64,000 nucleotides of DNA from Hymenobacter gummosus (GTDB taxonomy: Bacteria > Bacteroidota > Bacteroidia > Cytophagales > Hymenobacteraceae). The stretch is taken from the NCBI RefSeq assembly GCF_003970915.1, contig NZ_RXOF01000010.1:124001-188000 (forward strand). Direction: 5' to 3'. Numbering within the stretch: the stretch's first letter is position 1; each line of letters starts with the position of its first letter. This document shows positions 25,213-32,787 of this stretch, in pieces. The notes under the pieces are model-generated. The model did not search any database. It had not been told where the DNA came from and saw only the letters and a list, made by a program, of their open reading frames with translations. The position numbers were made by a program, and so were the translations under genes.

Positions 25213-25677
25213 GCGGGTCTTCGGCCGCGGGGCGCGGCGTGCGAAAACGGAGGGGTTCGGGAAAAAATACCAGGCCGGAGCCAGTGGGGCCGCGGCGCTG
25301 CAAAATACGGCAAAAGCGGGCTAAGGGTGGCGAGGAATTGGTTATGACGAATGTCAGGCCGCCAGGCCACACCTTGAGGCAGCTAGGGCTACAGGCTAGT
25401 TCCCCTCCTCAGCTGAGGAGGAGCTAGGGGTGGTTGAAAGGCTAGAGCTAGAAATTACTATCGGGCATCAGCACGCGAGATGTCTCGCGGGGCTCGACAT
25501 GACGGGCTCTATAGTCGTTCAGCCGACCGGTCAACCACCCCTAGCCCCTCCTCAGCTGAGGAGGGGAACTAGCCTTTTAGCTCTAGCGGCCTTCTACAAC
25601 GTGAGTTAAAGTATTTTGCCGACTCCTGCGTCCTTACCGGGAGCCAGCCCGCTCCCGCTGCCTTACCGAGCTGCCTT
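25213..25677. other. Intergenic gap with composite repeat
   Basis: 465 bp without a gene. It holds the inverted-repeat element at 25394-25574. TATTTTG at 25612 is near a -7 box but one base short, 66 bp before the MFS start. Confidence 0.55.
25394..25574. repeat. CTCCTCAGCTGAGGAG inverted-repeat element
   Basis: Left arm 25394-25437 and right arm 25531-25574 are inverted copies of about 44 bp with only a few differences. Each arm itself carries the palindrome CCTCCTCAGCTGAGGAGG. The centre contains GCGAGATGTCTCGCGGGGC, another hairpin, followed by GACATGACGG. This is a different family from the element at 23809. Confidence 0.85.
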
Positions 25678-26961
25678 ATGGAACAAACCGCTACTGCCCC
25701 GCCGCCCACGTTCAGCGGCTACCAGAAGTTTCTGGTGGCCATTCTGGCCCTGCTGCAGTTCACGGTCATTCTCGACTTCATGGTGCTGTCCCCGCTCGGC
25801 GACGCCCTGATGAAGGCCCTGTCGATTCCGCCGGCCAGGTTCAGCTTCGTGGTGTCGGCTTACGCCTTCAGCGCGGGCGCGGCGGGCTTGCTTACTGCCG
25901 GCTTTGCCGACCGCTTCGACCGCAAAAAGCTGCTGCTGTTCTTCTACGCCGGCTTTATCCTGGGCACGCTGGGCTGCGGGCTGGCGGGCACCTACCCGCT
26001 GCTACTGGTGGCCCGCGTGGTGGCCGGCTTGTTCGGCGGGGTTATCGGCTCAATTTCCCTGGCCATCGTGGCCGACGAGTTTGCCGTGCACCAGCGCGGC
26101 CGCGTGATGGGCGTGGTGCAGATGGCCTTTGCCGCCAGCCAGGTTATGGGCATTCCCATCAGCCTGTACCTGGCCAACCGCTGGGACTGGCACGCCCCCT
26201 TCCTGCTGATTGTGGCGCTGAGCCTGCTCATCTGCCTGGCCATTCTGCTGCGCATGCGCCCCGTCGATAAGCACCTGGGGCTGCAGTCCGACACCAACGC
26301 CTTCGCCCACCTCTGGCACACCGTCAGCAAGCCGGATTACCAGACGGGCTTCATGGCCATGATTTTCCTGGCCGTGGGCGGCTTCTTGCTCATGCCCTTC
26401 GGCAGCGCCTTTCTCATCAACAACGTCCGCATTGCCCCCGAGCAGCTGCCGCTGATTTACCTGTGCACGGGTTTTGCCTCCCTGCTCGTCATGCCCCTGA
26501 TTGGCCGGCTCAGTGACCGGTTCAGCAAGTTCGCGCTGTTCACCGTCGGCTCGGGCATAGCCATTGCCACGGTGCTGATTTACACCAACATCGGCCCCTC
26601 GCCGCTGTGGCTGGTCATTACCCTGAACGTCATCATGTTCATGGGCATTATGAGCCGCATGGTGCCGGCTACCGCCCTCAATACCAGCGTGCCCGCGCCC
26701 AAGGACCGCGGCGCCTACATGAGCGTGACGTCCTCCTTGCAGCAGGTCAGCGGCGGGGTGGCGGCCGTGGGCGCCGGGATGGTAATAACGCAGGCCGACA
26801 GCCACAGCCCGCTGCTGCACTACAACGTGCTGGGCTACGTGGCCACGGCCGTGTTTGTCTTGTGCCTGCTGCTGGTGTACCGGGTCAGTCGGCTGGTGGC
26901 CCGCCGCCAGCCGGCCACCCCGACGGCCCCCGCCCCGCCGGTTGCCGCGCTGGCCGAGTAA
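25678..26961 (+). CDS. MFS transporter
   Basis: A 427-residue major facilitator superfamily transporter of the inner membrane with about 12 hydrophobic segments. The loop 2-3 signature is present (GFADRFDRKKLLL), matched by GRLSDRFSKFALF in the second half. LDFMVLSPLG in the first helix resembles drug:H+ antiporter (DHA1) members. The substrate cannot be inferred. The ATG at 25678 gives a short polar N-terminus before helix 1. The stop codon overlaps the -7 box of the next gene. Confidence 0.9.
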   Translation: MEQTATAPPPTFSGYQKFLVAILALLQFTVILDFMVLSPLGDALMKALSIPPARFSFVVSAYAFSAGAAGLLTAGFADRFDRKKLLLFFYAGFILGTLGCGLAGTYPLLLVARVVAGLFGGVIGSISLAIVADEFAVHQRGRVMGVVQMAFAASQVMGIPISLYLANRWDWHAPFLLIVALSLLICLAILLRMRPVDKHLGLQSDTNAFAHLWHTVSKPDYQTGFMAMIFLAVGGFLLMPFGSAFLINNVRIAPEQLPLIYLCTGFASLLVMPLIGRLSDRFSKFALFTVGSGIAIATVLIYTNIGPSPLWLVITLNVIMFMGIMSRMVPATALNTSVPAPKDRGAYMSVTSSLQQVSGGVAAVGAGMVITQADSHSPLLHYNVLGYVATAVFVLCLLLVYRVSRLVARRQPATPTAPAPPVAALAE

Positions 26962-26966
26962 TTTTG
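26959..26966 (+). promoter_or_regulatory. -7 box of M23 peptidase gene
   Basis: TAATTTTG matches TAnnTTTG exactly; its first three bases are the stop codon of the MFS gene. It lies 24 bp upstream of the GTG start at 26991 and supports that start. Confidence 0.55.
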
Positions 26967-26990
26967 CCGCTTTCCTTCCCTTGCCTTTCC

Positions 26991-27695
26991 GTGTCTGATT
27001 CGCCCCTTTCCGCCCTGCTCCGCCGCCACGCCGCCGCCTTCGGCCCCGTGCTGCCCGTCGATTTGAACGCCGCCGACGTGGCCCGCCTCGACTTCACCGC
27101 CGCCAACCCGCGCGTGGCCACGGCCGATTTGCGCGACACCGTGGCCTTCGACCAGCTGGTCAACGAACTGCTGGCGGCCCAAGGTGCCCGCATCGGGGTG
27201 GGCGGCTACCTCGAAAACCGCGTCATCTACCGCCGCAGCCCCGGCCTGTTCGGCGACGCGGCCCTGCCCGCCCGCTCCCTGCACCTGGGCGTGGATGTGT
27301 GGCTGCCCGCTGGCACCCCGGTGCTGGCTCCGCTGGCCGCCACCATCCACAGCGTGGCCGACAACGACCATTTCGGCGACTACGGCCCCACCGTCATTCT
27401 GCAGCACGAGCTGGAGGGCACCACGTTCTACTCGCTCTACGGTCACCTCGGCCGCGCGGAATGCGCCCCGCTGCGCGCCGGGCAGCTGTTGGAGCGGGGC
27501 CAAGCCTTTGCCACCGTCGGCCCCTGGCCCGAAAACGGCGACTGGCCTCCGCACCTGCACTTCCAGCTCATGGCCGATATGCAGGGCCGCGTGGGCGACT
27601 TCCCGGGTGTGGCCCTGCCCTCGGAGCAAGACTACTGGGCCGCCCTCTGCCCCGACCCCAACCTGGTGCTCAAATCACGGATTCTTGCGGATTAG
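26991..27695 (+). CDS. M23 family metallopeptidase, GTG start
   Basis: A 234-residue M23-type peptidoglycan endopeptidase. The zinc ligands are in HLGVD (near residue 97) and in the HxH motif of PHLHFQL (near 190); YSLYGHLG also fits the family. There is no signal peptide on the GTG-started protein, unusual for a cell-wall enzyme but common for this short single-domain group. No ATG exists between the MFS stop and residue 1, and the -7 box at 26959 supports GTG. The last six residues and the stop codon are encoded by the inverted repeat that begins at 27673, so the original C-terminus was altered. Confidence 0.88.
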   Translation: MSDSPLSALLRRHAAAFGPVLPVDLNAADVARLDFTAANPRVATADLRDTVAFDQLVNELLAAQGARIGVGGYLENRVIYRRSPGLFGDAALPARSLHLGVDVWLPAGTPVLAPLAATIHSVADNDHFGDYGPTVILQHELEGTTFYSLYGHLGRAECAPLRAGQLLERGQAFATVGPWPENGDWPPHLHFQLMADMQGRVGDFPGVALPSEQDYWAALCPDPNLVLKSRILAD

Positions 27696-27731
27696 ACGGA
27701 TTTCACGGATTTTGTGGACGATTGTCGTTCA
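27673..27731 (-). repeat. Left inverted repeat of the GxxExxY unit
   Basis: 59 bp: AATCACGGATTCTTGCGG to the end GATTGTCGTTCA. Four AATCCG-type units on the minus strand. A further partial unit (TAATTCGTGATT) follows before the ATG at 27747. Confidence 0.9.
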
Positions 27732-27746
27732 TCTAATTCGTGATTT

Positions 27747-28139
27747 ATGCTACTTGATATTCGGCACAATGCGCTGACCCATCAGATAATCGGGTGCGCT
27801 ATGAGCGTACATCGTGCTTTGGGCAGCGGCTTTCCAGAAGCTATTTATCAGCGCAGCTTGGCCGTTGAGTTGGAAGAAGCCAAACTCGATTTTGCCAGCG
27901 AAATTCATCTGCCGGTTTATTACAAGAACGTCGAAGTCGGTGCTCGTCGGGTTGATTTCTTGGTTGCCGATACAGTGCTTTTGGAGCTAAAAGCCACTAA
28001 CGAACTTACCGTTGCTCATCACGCCCAAATTATCAACTACCTCCACGCATACAAGCTGGAAGTTGGACTACTCATCAATTTTGGGCAAGACAGTCTAGTT
28101 TATAAGCGGTTCCTAAAAAACCACGGCACCCGAATGTGA
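27747..28139 (+). CDS. GxxExxY protein, PD-(D/E)XK nuclease superfamily
   Basis: A 130-residue protein of the GxxExxY family (PDDEXK_3). The name-giving motif is GSGFPEAIY near residue 26-34. A nuclease-like core follows: VDFLVADTVLLELKA, with the aspartate and the E-x-K pair in the right order for a PD-(D/E)XK site, then INYLHAYKLEVGLLINFG. Family function is unproven; a nuclease or DNA-repair role is inferred from the fold. Codons are more AT-rich than neighbouring genes, a sign of acquisition. It is enclosed by 50-bp inverted repeats and followed by a terminator. The ATG lies 16 bp after the left repeat. Confidence 0.9.
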   Translation: MLLDIRHNALTHQIIGCAMSVHRALGSGFPEAIYQRSLAVELEEAKLDFASEIHLPVYYKNVEVGARRVDFLVADTVLLELKATNELTVAHHAQIINYLHAYKLEVGLLINFGQDSLVYKRFLKNHGTRM

Positions 28140-28142
28140 GAT

Positions 28143-28177
28143 AAAAAGGGCCACGACTGTAAGCCGTGGCCCTTTCT
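28143..28177. terminator. Terminator of GxxExxY gene
   Basis: AAAAAGGGCCACG pairs with CGTGGCCCTTTCT, 4 bp after the stop codon. It lies between convergent genes and inside the inverted-repeat unit. Confidence 0.85.
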
Positions 28178-28180
28178 CAT

Positions 28181-28230
28181 TGAACGACAATCGTCCACAA
28201 AATCCGTCTAATCCGCAAGAATCCGTGATT
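28181..28230 (+). repeat. Right inverted repeat of the GxxExxY unit
   Basis: 50 bp from TGAACGACAATCGTCC to AATCCGTGATT, ending on the second base of the stop codon (28229-28231) of the permease gene. Three AATCCG-type units. Confidence 0.9.
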
Positions 28231-29443
28231 AGTCGAACTTAATGGCCACTACCGGCTTGATGCGGGCAATGAGGTAGGTCGGAATCATCACGGCCAGCTG
28301 GGAGGTGACGAACACGGCCAGGTTGATGAGCAGGATGATGTTGAAGTCCCAGAAGATGGGCACCCGGTCCATGTAATAGTTCTCGGGGTCGAGGGGGATG
28401 GGGTGGAAAAAGTACTGGATGGCGCAGAAGCCCAGGCCCACCACGTTGCCCCAGAGCATACCCTTCAGGGTCAGATTCAGGCCGCGGAAGAAAAACATAC
28501 GCCGGATCTGGTTGTCCGTCGCGCCCAGGGCCTTGAGCACCCCGATCATGTTGGTGCGCTCCAGAATCATGATGAAAATCGTGGCGACCATGTTGAAGGT
28601 GGCCACGAAGATGATCAGAATGAGGAAGATGACAACGTTGCGGTTGAGCAGCTGCAGCCAGTCGAAGAGCTGGGCGTACTGGTCGGTAATCTTGTCCAGC
28701 TTTAGGTCGTAGGCCAGGTTGCCGAGCAGGTTTTCCGACACCGGGTCGAGTTGGCGGAAATCCTTGAGCACCACTTCGTAGCCGCCCACCAGCGAATCGG
28801 GCCAGGCGTTCAGCTCCCGGATCTGCCGGATGTCGCCGATGACGTACACCTCGTCGAACTCGTCGAGGCCGGTCTGGTAGATGCCGGCCACCTTGAACTG
28901 GCGGATGCGCGGCGGGTTCTGAATAAAGTAGAACAGGGCCTTTTCCCCCACCTTGAGGCGCAGCTTGTCGGCCATCTTGCGCGAAATCATCACATCCTCG
29001 GACGAAGCCGTATCGGGGAAGCTCAGGAACTTGCCGGTCTGCAGGTTCTGGCGCATGGGCGAGGGGCCGTTCACTTCGTCGATGCCCTTGAGCACCACGC
29101 CCATCACCTCGTCCTTGGTCTTGATGATGGCCGTTTTGCGGGCGAAGGGCTGCATAGACTTCACCTGCCCGTAGTGGCGCAAGTCCTGGCTCAGGCGCGG
29201 GCCGTTGATGGGCTCGACTTCCAGCGAGTTGTTGTTGTCGTACTTGCTGACGGTGAGGTGGGCCCCGAAGGAGAAGATCTTGGCCTGGATTTCGTTGCGG
29301 AAGCCGGCCAGAATGGCAAACGACACCACCATCACCGCCAAGCCGAGGGCAATGCTGATGATGGCAATTTTGGTCACCGACGAGGTGAAAGACCCCGAAT
29401 CGGAGCCTTCAATCTTCTGGGATATGTACCGCGAAACGTTCAC
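28229..29443 (-). CDS. ABC transporter permease, LolC/LolE-like (FtsX family)
   Basis: A 404-residue inner-membrane permease of the MacB/FtsX/LolE type. Topology is one helix near the N-terminus (IAIISIALGLAVMVVSFAILAGF, described by its position about 26-48), a large periplasmic domain, then three helices in the last 150 residues. MVATIFIMILERTNMIGVLKALGAT-type sequence near residue 290 is the hallmark coupling region of the family. It probably helps extract lipoproteins toward the outer membrane with an ATPase encoded elsewhere. The family also includes peptide and drug exporters, so LolE is likely but not proven. It is divergent from the muramidase gene. Confidence 0.88.
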   Translation of the reverse strand: MNVSRYISQKIEGSDSGSFTSSVTKIAIISIALGLAVMVVSFAILAGFRNEIQAKIFSFGAHLTVSKYDNNNSLEVEPINGPRLSQDLRHYGQVKSMQPFARKTAIIKTKDEVMGVVLKGIDEVNGPSPMRQNLQTGKFLSFPDTASSEDVMISRKMADKLRLKVGEKALFYFIQNPPRIRQFKVAGIYQTGLDEFDEVYVIGDIRQIRELNAWPDSLVGGYEVVLKDFRQLDPVSENLLGNLAYDLKLDKITDQYAQLFDWLQLLNRNVVIFLILIIFVATFNMVATIFIMILERTNMIGVLKALGATDNQIRRMFFFRGLNLTLKGMLWGNVVGLGFCAIQYFFHPIPLDPENYYMDRVPIFWDFNIILLINLAVFVTSQLAVMIPTYLIARIKPVVAIKFD

Positions 29444-29469
29444 TGGGCGTAAAGCTACGCGAAGCAGGC

Positions 29470-29477
29470 TAGTTTTG
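29470..29477 (+). promoter_or_regulatory. -7 box of namZ-like gene
   Basis: TAGTTTTG matches TAnnTTTG exactly. It contains the in-frame GTG at 29477, so that GTG cannot be the start; ATG 29498 is used instead. Confidence 0.6.
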
Positions 29478-29497
29478 TGAATTCTCCCACCGTCCTG

Positions 29498-30754
29498 ATG
29501 TCAACGATGATACCCCTGAGCCTGCCCGCCTGGTGCGCGCTGTTCTTGCTGCAAGGTTCGGCCTGTACGCGGCCCGGCGCCGCAACGTTGCCGCCCGCCG
29601 CCAACTCGACCGTAACTACTTCACCCGCTGCCGCTTCCACGCCGGTACCCGCGGCGCCCGCGTTGCAGGTCGGGGCGGCTCGTTTCGGGGAGTACCTGCC
29701 GCTGCTCAAGGGCAAGCGCGTGGGTTTGGTGGTGAACCAGACCTCCGTTGTCGGCCGCGCTCTGCTGCCGGATACGCTGCTGAGCCGGGGCGTCAACGTC
29801 ACGGCCATCTTCGGGCCGGAGCACGGCTTCCGGGGCGAGGCGGCCGACGGAGCTACCATCAAGGACGGCAAGGACGCGCGCACGGGCAAGCCGGTGCGCA
29901 GCCTCTACGGGGCCACCAAAAAACCCACCGCCGAGATGCTGCAGGACGTGGACGTGCTCGTGTTCGACATTCAGGACGTGGGCACGCGCTTCTACACCTA
30001 CATCAGCACCATGCACTACGTGATGGAGGCCGCCGCTGAGCAGGGCAAAAGCGTCATCGTGCTCGACCGGCCCAACCCCAACGGCTGGTACGTCGACGGG
30101 CCGGTGCTGGAGCCCGCGCACAAGTCGTTCGTGGGCATGCACCCCATCCCGGTGGTGCACGGCCTGACGGTGGGCGAGCTGGCCCGGATGATTAACGGCG
30201 AGAAGTGGCTGGCCGGCGGCAAGCAGTGCCCGCTCACGGTCGTTCCGGTGCAGGGCTACACCCATAGCACCCGCTACACCTTGCCGGTGCGCCCCTCCCC
30301 CAACCTGCCCACCGCCCACGCCGTGGCCTTGTACCCCACCATCTGCCTGTTTGAGGGCACCGACGTGAGCGTGGGCCGCGGCACCGATTCGCCCTTCGAG
30401 GTTATCGGCGCGCCGACGCAGCCCAGCACCCGGCCGTACTCCTTCACGCCCCGGCCCAACGCCGGCTCCCCCACCCCGCCCCAGAACGGCAAGCTCTGCT
30501 ACGGCCAGGACCTGCGCCCGCTCAGCGGCGACCTGGGCTTCTCGCTCCAGTACCTCATCGACTACTACCAGCAGAGCACGGTCAAAGACAAGTTTTTCGG
30601 CAAGTATTTCGAGCAGCTGACGGGCACGCGCACCGTGCGCGACCTGATTGTGGCCGGCAAGTCGGAAAAGGAAATCCGGGCGGCCTGGGAGCCGAAGCTG
30701 GGCCAGTACAAGCTCATGCGCCAGAAGTACCTGCTGTACCCCGACTTCAAGTAA
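29498..30754 (+). CDS. DUF1343 / NamZ-type exo-beta-N-acetylmuramidase
   Basis: A 418-residue exported protein of the DUF1343 family, whose characterised member NamZ removes N-acetylmuramic acid from peptidoglycan fragments. Family blocks are KGKRVGLVVNQTSVV, IFGPEHGFRGEA, PVRSLYG, LVFDIQDVGTRFYTYISTM, VLDRPNPN, FEGTDVSVGRGTDSPFEVIG and a C-terminal KYLLYPDF. The signal sequence ends LLQGSAC, so it may be a lipoprotein, though the lipobox is weak. A proline/threonine-rich linker follows. All catalytic-region blocks are intact. It is divergent from the LolC/E-like permease. Confidence 0.88.
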   Translation: MSTMIPLSLPAWCALFLLQGSACTRPGAATLPPAANSTVTTSPAAASTPVPAAPALQVGAARFGEYLPLLKGKRVGLVVNQTSVVGRALLPDTLLSRGVNVTAIFGPEHGFRGEAADGATIKDGKDARTGKPVRSLYGATKKPTAEMLQDVDVLVFDIQDVGTRFYTYISTMHYVMEAAAEQGKSVIVLDRPNPNGWYVDGPVLEPAHKSFVGMHPIPVVHGLTVGELARMINGEKWLAGGKQCPLTVVPVQGYTHSTRYTLPVRPSPNLPTAHAVALYPTICLFEGTDVSVGRGTDSPFEVIGAPTQPSTRPYSFTPRPNAGSPTPPQNGKLCYGQDLRPLSGDLGFSLQYLIDYYQQSTVKDKFFGKYFEQLTGTRTVRDLIVAGKSEKEIRAAWEPKLGQYKLMRQKYLLYPDFK

Positions 30755-30801
30755 GATTACAGAAGGCGGTTTTGGTCCGCGCAAAACCGTGCACTTTACC
30801 G

Positions 30802-30849
30802 CTCACAAAAAATCCCTCACAAAATATTTTGTGAGGGATTTTTTGTGAG
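30802..30849. repeat. 48-bp perfect palindrome 1
   Basis: A perfect inverted repeat with no loop, centred between 30825 and 30826. The core is CTCACAAAATATTTTGTGAG; the outer ends are CTCACAAAAAATC and its complement. With its A- and T-runs it may also terminate the namZ-like transcript, 48 bp upstream. Confidence 0.95.
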
Positions 30850-30870
30850 ACTTGTGTAAACCACTGCTTT

Positions 30871-30918
30871 GTCACAAATTTTCGCTCACAAGATATTTTG
30901 TGAGCGAAAATTTGTGAC
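30871..30918. repeat. 48-bp palindrome 2, ends 2 bp before HTH gene
   Basis: Same length as palindrome 1, 21 bp after it, with one mismatched pair near the centre. Outer ends are GTCACAAATTTTCGC and its complement; the core is CTCACAAGATATTTTGTGAG. It stops at 30918 and the ATG is at 30921, so an mRNA from upstream would fold right up to its start codon. Confidence 0.95.
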
Positions 30919-30920
30919 AC

Positions 30921-31487
30921 ATGAACGAGTCGGCACGCGAACGTCTGGGATTGACGCAGGAAATGCTGGCCAGTTGGCTGGGTACTTCCCGCGCTATCGT
31001 GGCCCAGATGGAAATTGGCCGGGGTGACCTTCCTCTGGAAGCGGCAATGTCCCGTGCGCGCCTGGCGCTGGCGGTGCAGGGCTTGGTGCCCGACCCCGAA
31101 GGCGCAACGGTACCTCAACCCGCGCCACCGCCGCTGCTCACCCCGCCGGTCGACGCGCGGCCGCTGGCGCAACGACTACGTTATTGTCGCCACCACGCGC
31201 TCCGGCTGCGCCGGGAGCAGGAGGCTATGCAGGCCAAAGCCCGGCACTACGAGTTACGCCTTAAAGTAATACCTGCGCTGCGGGCTTGGGCTGGCCCGGT
31301 AGCCAATCCGGCCCAAGAGGAAAAATGGCTGACGCAGGTAGAACAAGAAGCCCGCAATGCCCTGCAGCACGACTGCGGCCTCGGGCCGCAACGGGTGCTG
31401 GAAGCGCGCATTGCCGGGCTGGAGCGCGAAGCCGAGCTGCTGGCGCAGACGCTAGCGGAGCTGCCAGAGGAGCCTACCGACGCGTAG
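30921..31487 (+). CDS. XRE-type helix-turn-helix protein with coiled-coil tail
   Basis: A 188-residue protein. Residues about 5-45 form a short XRE-like HTH (RLGLTQEMLASWLGTSRAIV, then AQMEIGRGDLPLEAA). A proline-rich hinge (about 55-80) leads to a helical, probably coiled-coil tail of about 105 residues. An in-frame TGA at 30915 fixes the ATG at 30921 as the start. The palindromes directly upstream contain repeated TCACAAA half-sites that this protein could bind. No toxin partner or other gene of a known two-gene system follows within 100 bp. DNA binding is inferred; function unknown. Confidence 0.8.
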   Translation: MNESARERLGLTQEMLASWLGTSRAIVAQMEIGRGDLPLEAAMSRARLALAVQGLVPDPEGATVPQPAPPPLLTPPVDARPLAQRLRYCRHHALRLRREQEAMQAKARHYELRLKVIPALRAWAGPVANPAQEEKWLTQVEQEARNALQHDCGLGPQRVLEARIAGLEREAELLAQTLAELPEEPTDA

Positions 31488-31590
31488 CCGGCCCGGAACT
31501 TGAGAAGTCGGTGTACGCCGTTTTGCGTGCTGTGGGCAACAGCTAATTTGGCGGCCTTTCTTGGCTGCAGATGCCAGACTATAAGCCCTC

Positions 31591-31824
31591 ATGCCCCGCA
31601 AGACCATAAATAAGCGCCGGCTCACCAGACAGCAAGTGCAGGATATCCTTGCGGCTGGGGCTACCTTTCACCCGAGTTTAACGGCCGCCGTAAGGCAGCT
31701 CACCGGCGATAATGACACAGTTTACGTTTTGCCAACTGGCAATGCGTTGCTAGTGCATGACCTTTCTACCATCAGGGGCAAAGGTGACATCTGGCCGGTG
31801 GCAGCTCTTCAAGAAATCTTCTCC
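31591..31824 (+). CDS. In-frame 78-codon segment fused to the start of fmt
   Basis: A 78-residue open segment (MPRKTINKRRLTRQQ ...) that has no stop before the normal Fmt start and reads straight into it. Its codons are clearly less GC-rich at third positions than fmt. It has protein-like pattern (VYVLPTGNALLVHD). Either it is an extra N-terminal domain of Fmt, or a small foreign gene that lost its stop. No promoter-like box lies between it and ATG 31825. I do not recognise it. Confidence 0.4.
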
Positions 31825-32787
31825 ATGACTCTCAATCCTACCGCCCCCCTCCGCCTCGTCTTTATGGGTACGCCCGAGTTTGCCGTGCCCACCCTCGCAG
31901 CCCTGCTCACCTGGCCCGGCTGCCGGGTGGTGGCCGTCGTCACGGCGCCCGACAAGCCGGCGGGCCGGGGGCAGAAGCTGGCCGAGTCGGCGGTGAAGCA
32001 GGCGGCGGTGGCCGCCGGGCTGCCGGTGCTGCAGCCCACCAACCTCAAGGCGCCGGAGTTTCAGCAGGAGCTGCGCAGCTACGCGGCCGATTTGCAGGTG
32101 ATTGTGGCCTTCCGCATGCTGCCCGAGGCCGTGTGGAGCATGCCGCGGCTGGGTAGCATCAACATCCACGCCTCCCTGCTGCCGCAGTACCGCGGGGCGG
32201 CGCCCATCAACTGGGCCATCATCCACGGTGAGACGGTGACGGGCGTTACCTCGTTTTTCCTGCAGCACGAAATCGACACGGGCAACCTGATTTTCCAGGA
32301 CGAGGTAGCCATTGAGCCGGCCGACGACTTCGGGGCGGTGTACCTGAAGCTGCAGCACGCCGGTGCCGCCCTGGCCCTGCGCACGGTGCAGGCCATTGCC
32401 GCCGGCACGGCCCCCAGCATTCCGCAGCCCCAGCACGCGGCCCTGCGCGCCGCGCCCAAGCTGCAGAAGGAAACCGGCCGCCTCGACTTCGAGCAGCCCG
32501 CTGCGGCGCTGGTGAACCTGGTGCGCGGCCTCTCGCCCTGGCCCACCGCCTTCACCCACCTGCCCGACGGCCGCGGCCTGAAGGTATTCCGCGCCCAGGC
32601 CCAGCCCGGCGCCCCTTCGGCCGACACGCCCGCCGGCCGCTGGCTCTCCGACGGCCGCAGCTACCTGCGCGTGCAAACCGCCGACGGCCAGCTCGAGTTG
32701 CTCGACCTGCAGCTCGAAGGCAAGAAACGTATGCCCGTGGCGGATTTCCTGCGCGGATTCAATAGTGCATTGCTGAATAATGGCTAA
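31825..32787 (+). CDS. fmt: Methionyl-tRNA formyltransferase Fmt
   Basis: A 320-residue cytoplasmic enzyme that formylates initiator Met-tRNA using 10-formyl-tetrahydrofolate. RLVFMGTPEFAVPTL marks the N-terminal Rossmann domain, INIHASLLPQYRGAAPI carries the catalytic His (and nearby Asn), and HEIDTGNLIFQ holds the catalytic Asp. The C-terminal tRNA-binding domain begins near residue 205 (RLDFEQPAAAL, LSPWPTAFT). From ATG 31825 the length is normal. A start at 31591 would add 78 residues not typical of Fmt. A repeat element separates it from folA, another folate gene. Confidence 0.93.
   Translation: MTLNPTAPLRLVFMGTPEFAVPTLAALLTWPGCRVVAVVTAPDKPAGRGQKLAESAVKQAAVAAGLPVLQPTNLKAPEFQQELRSYAADLQVIVAFRMLPEAVWSMPRLGSINIHASLLPQYRGAAPINWAIIHGETVTGVTSFFLQHEIDTGNLIFQDEVAIEPADDFGAVYLKLQHAGAALALRTVQAIAAGTAPSIPQPQHAALRAAPKLQKETGRLDFEQPAAALVNLVRGLSPWPTAFTHLPDGRGLKVFRAQAQPGAPSADTPAGRWLSDGRSYLRVQTADGQLELLDLQLEGKKRMPVADFLRGFNSALLNNG

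Larger units (their letters stand above)
27673..28230 (+). mobile_element. GxxExxY gene bounded by 50-bp inverted repeats
   Basis: A 558-bp unit made of a left repeat (27673-27731), the GxxExxY/PDDEXK_3 gene, a terminator hairpin and a right repeat (28181-28230). The two repeats are identical inverted copies over 50 bp except for an extra 9-bp unit (CACGGATTT) on the left. The unit overlaps the stop codon of the gene on the left and abuts the stop codon of the convergent gene on the right. No transposase is present. Calling it mobile is an inference from its structure and from the solo repeat near rlmD. Confidence 0.6.

Noticed and set aside
30802-30918. CRP/FNR-type sites
   Set aside because: Half-sites are TCACAA...TTGTGA, the reverse arrangement of the TGTGA-N6-TCACA consensus, and the arms are far longer.
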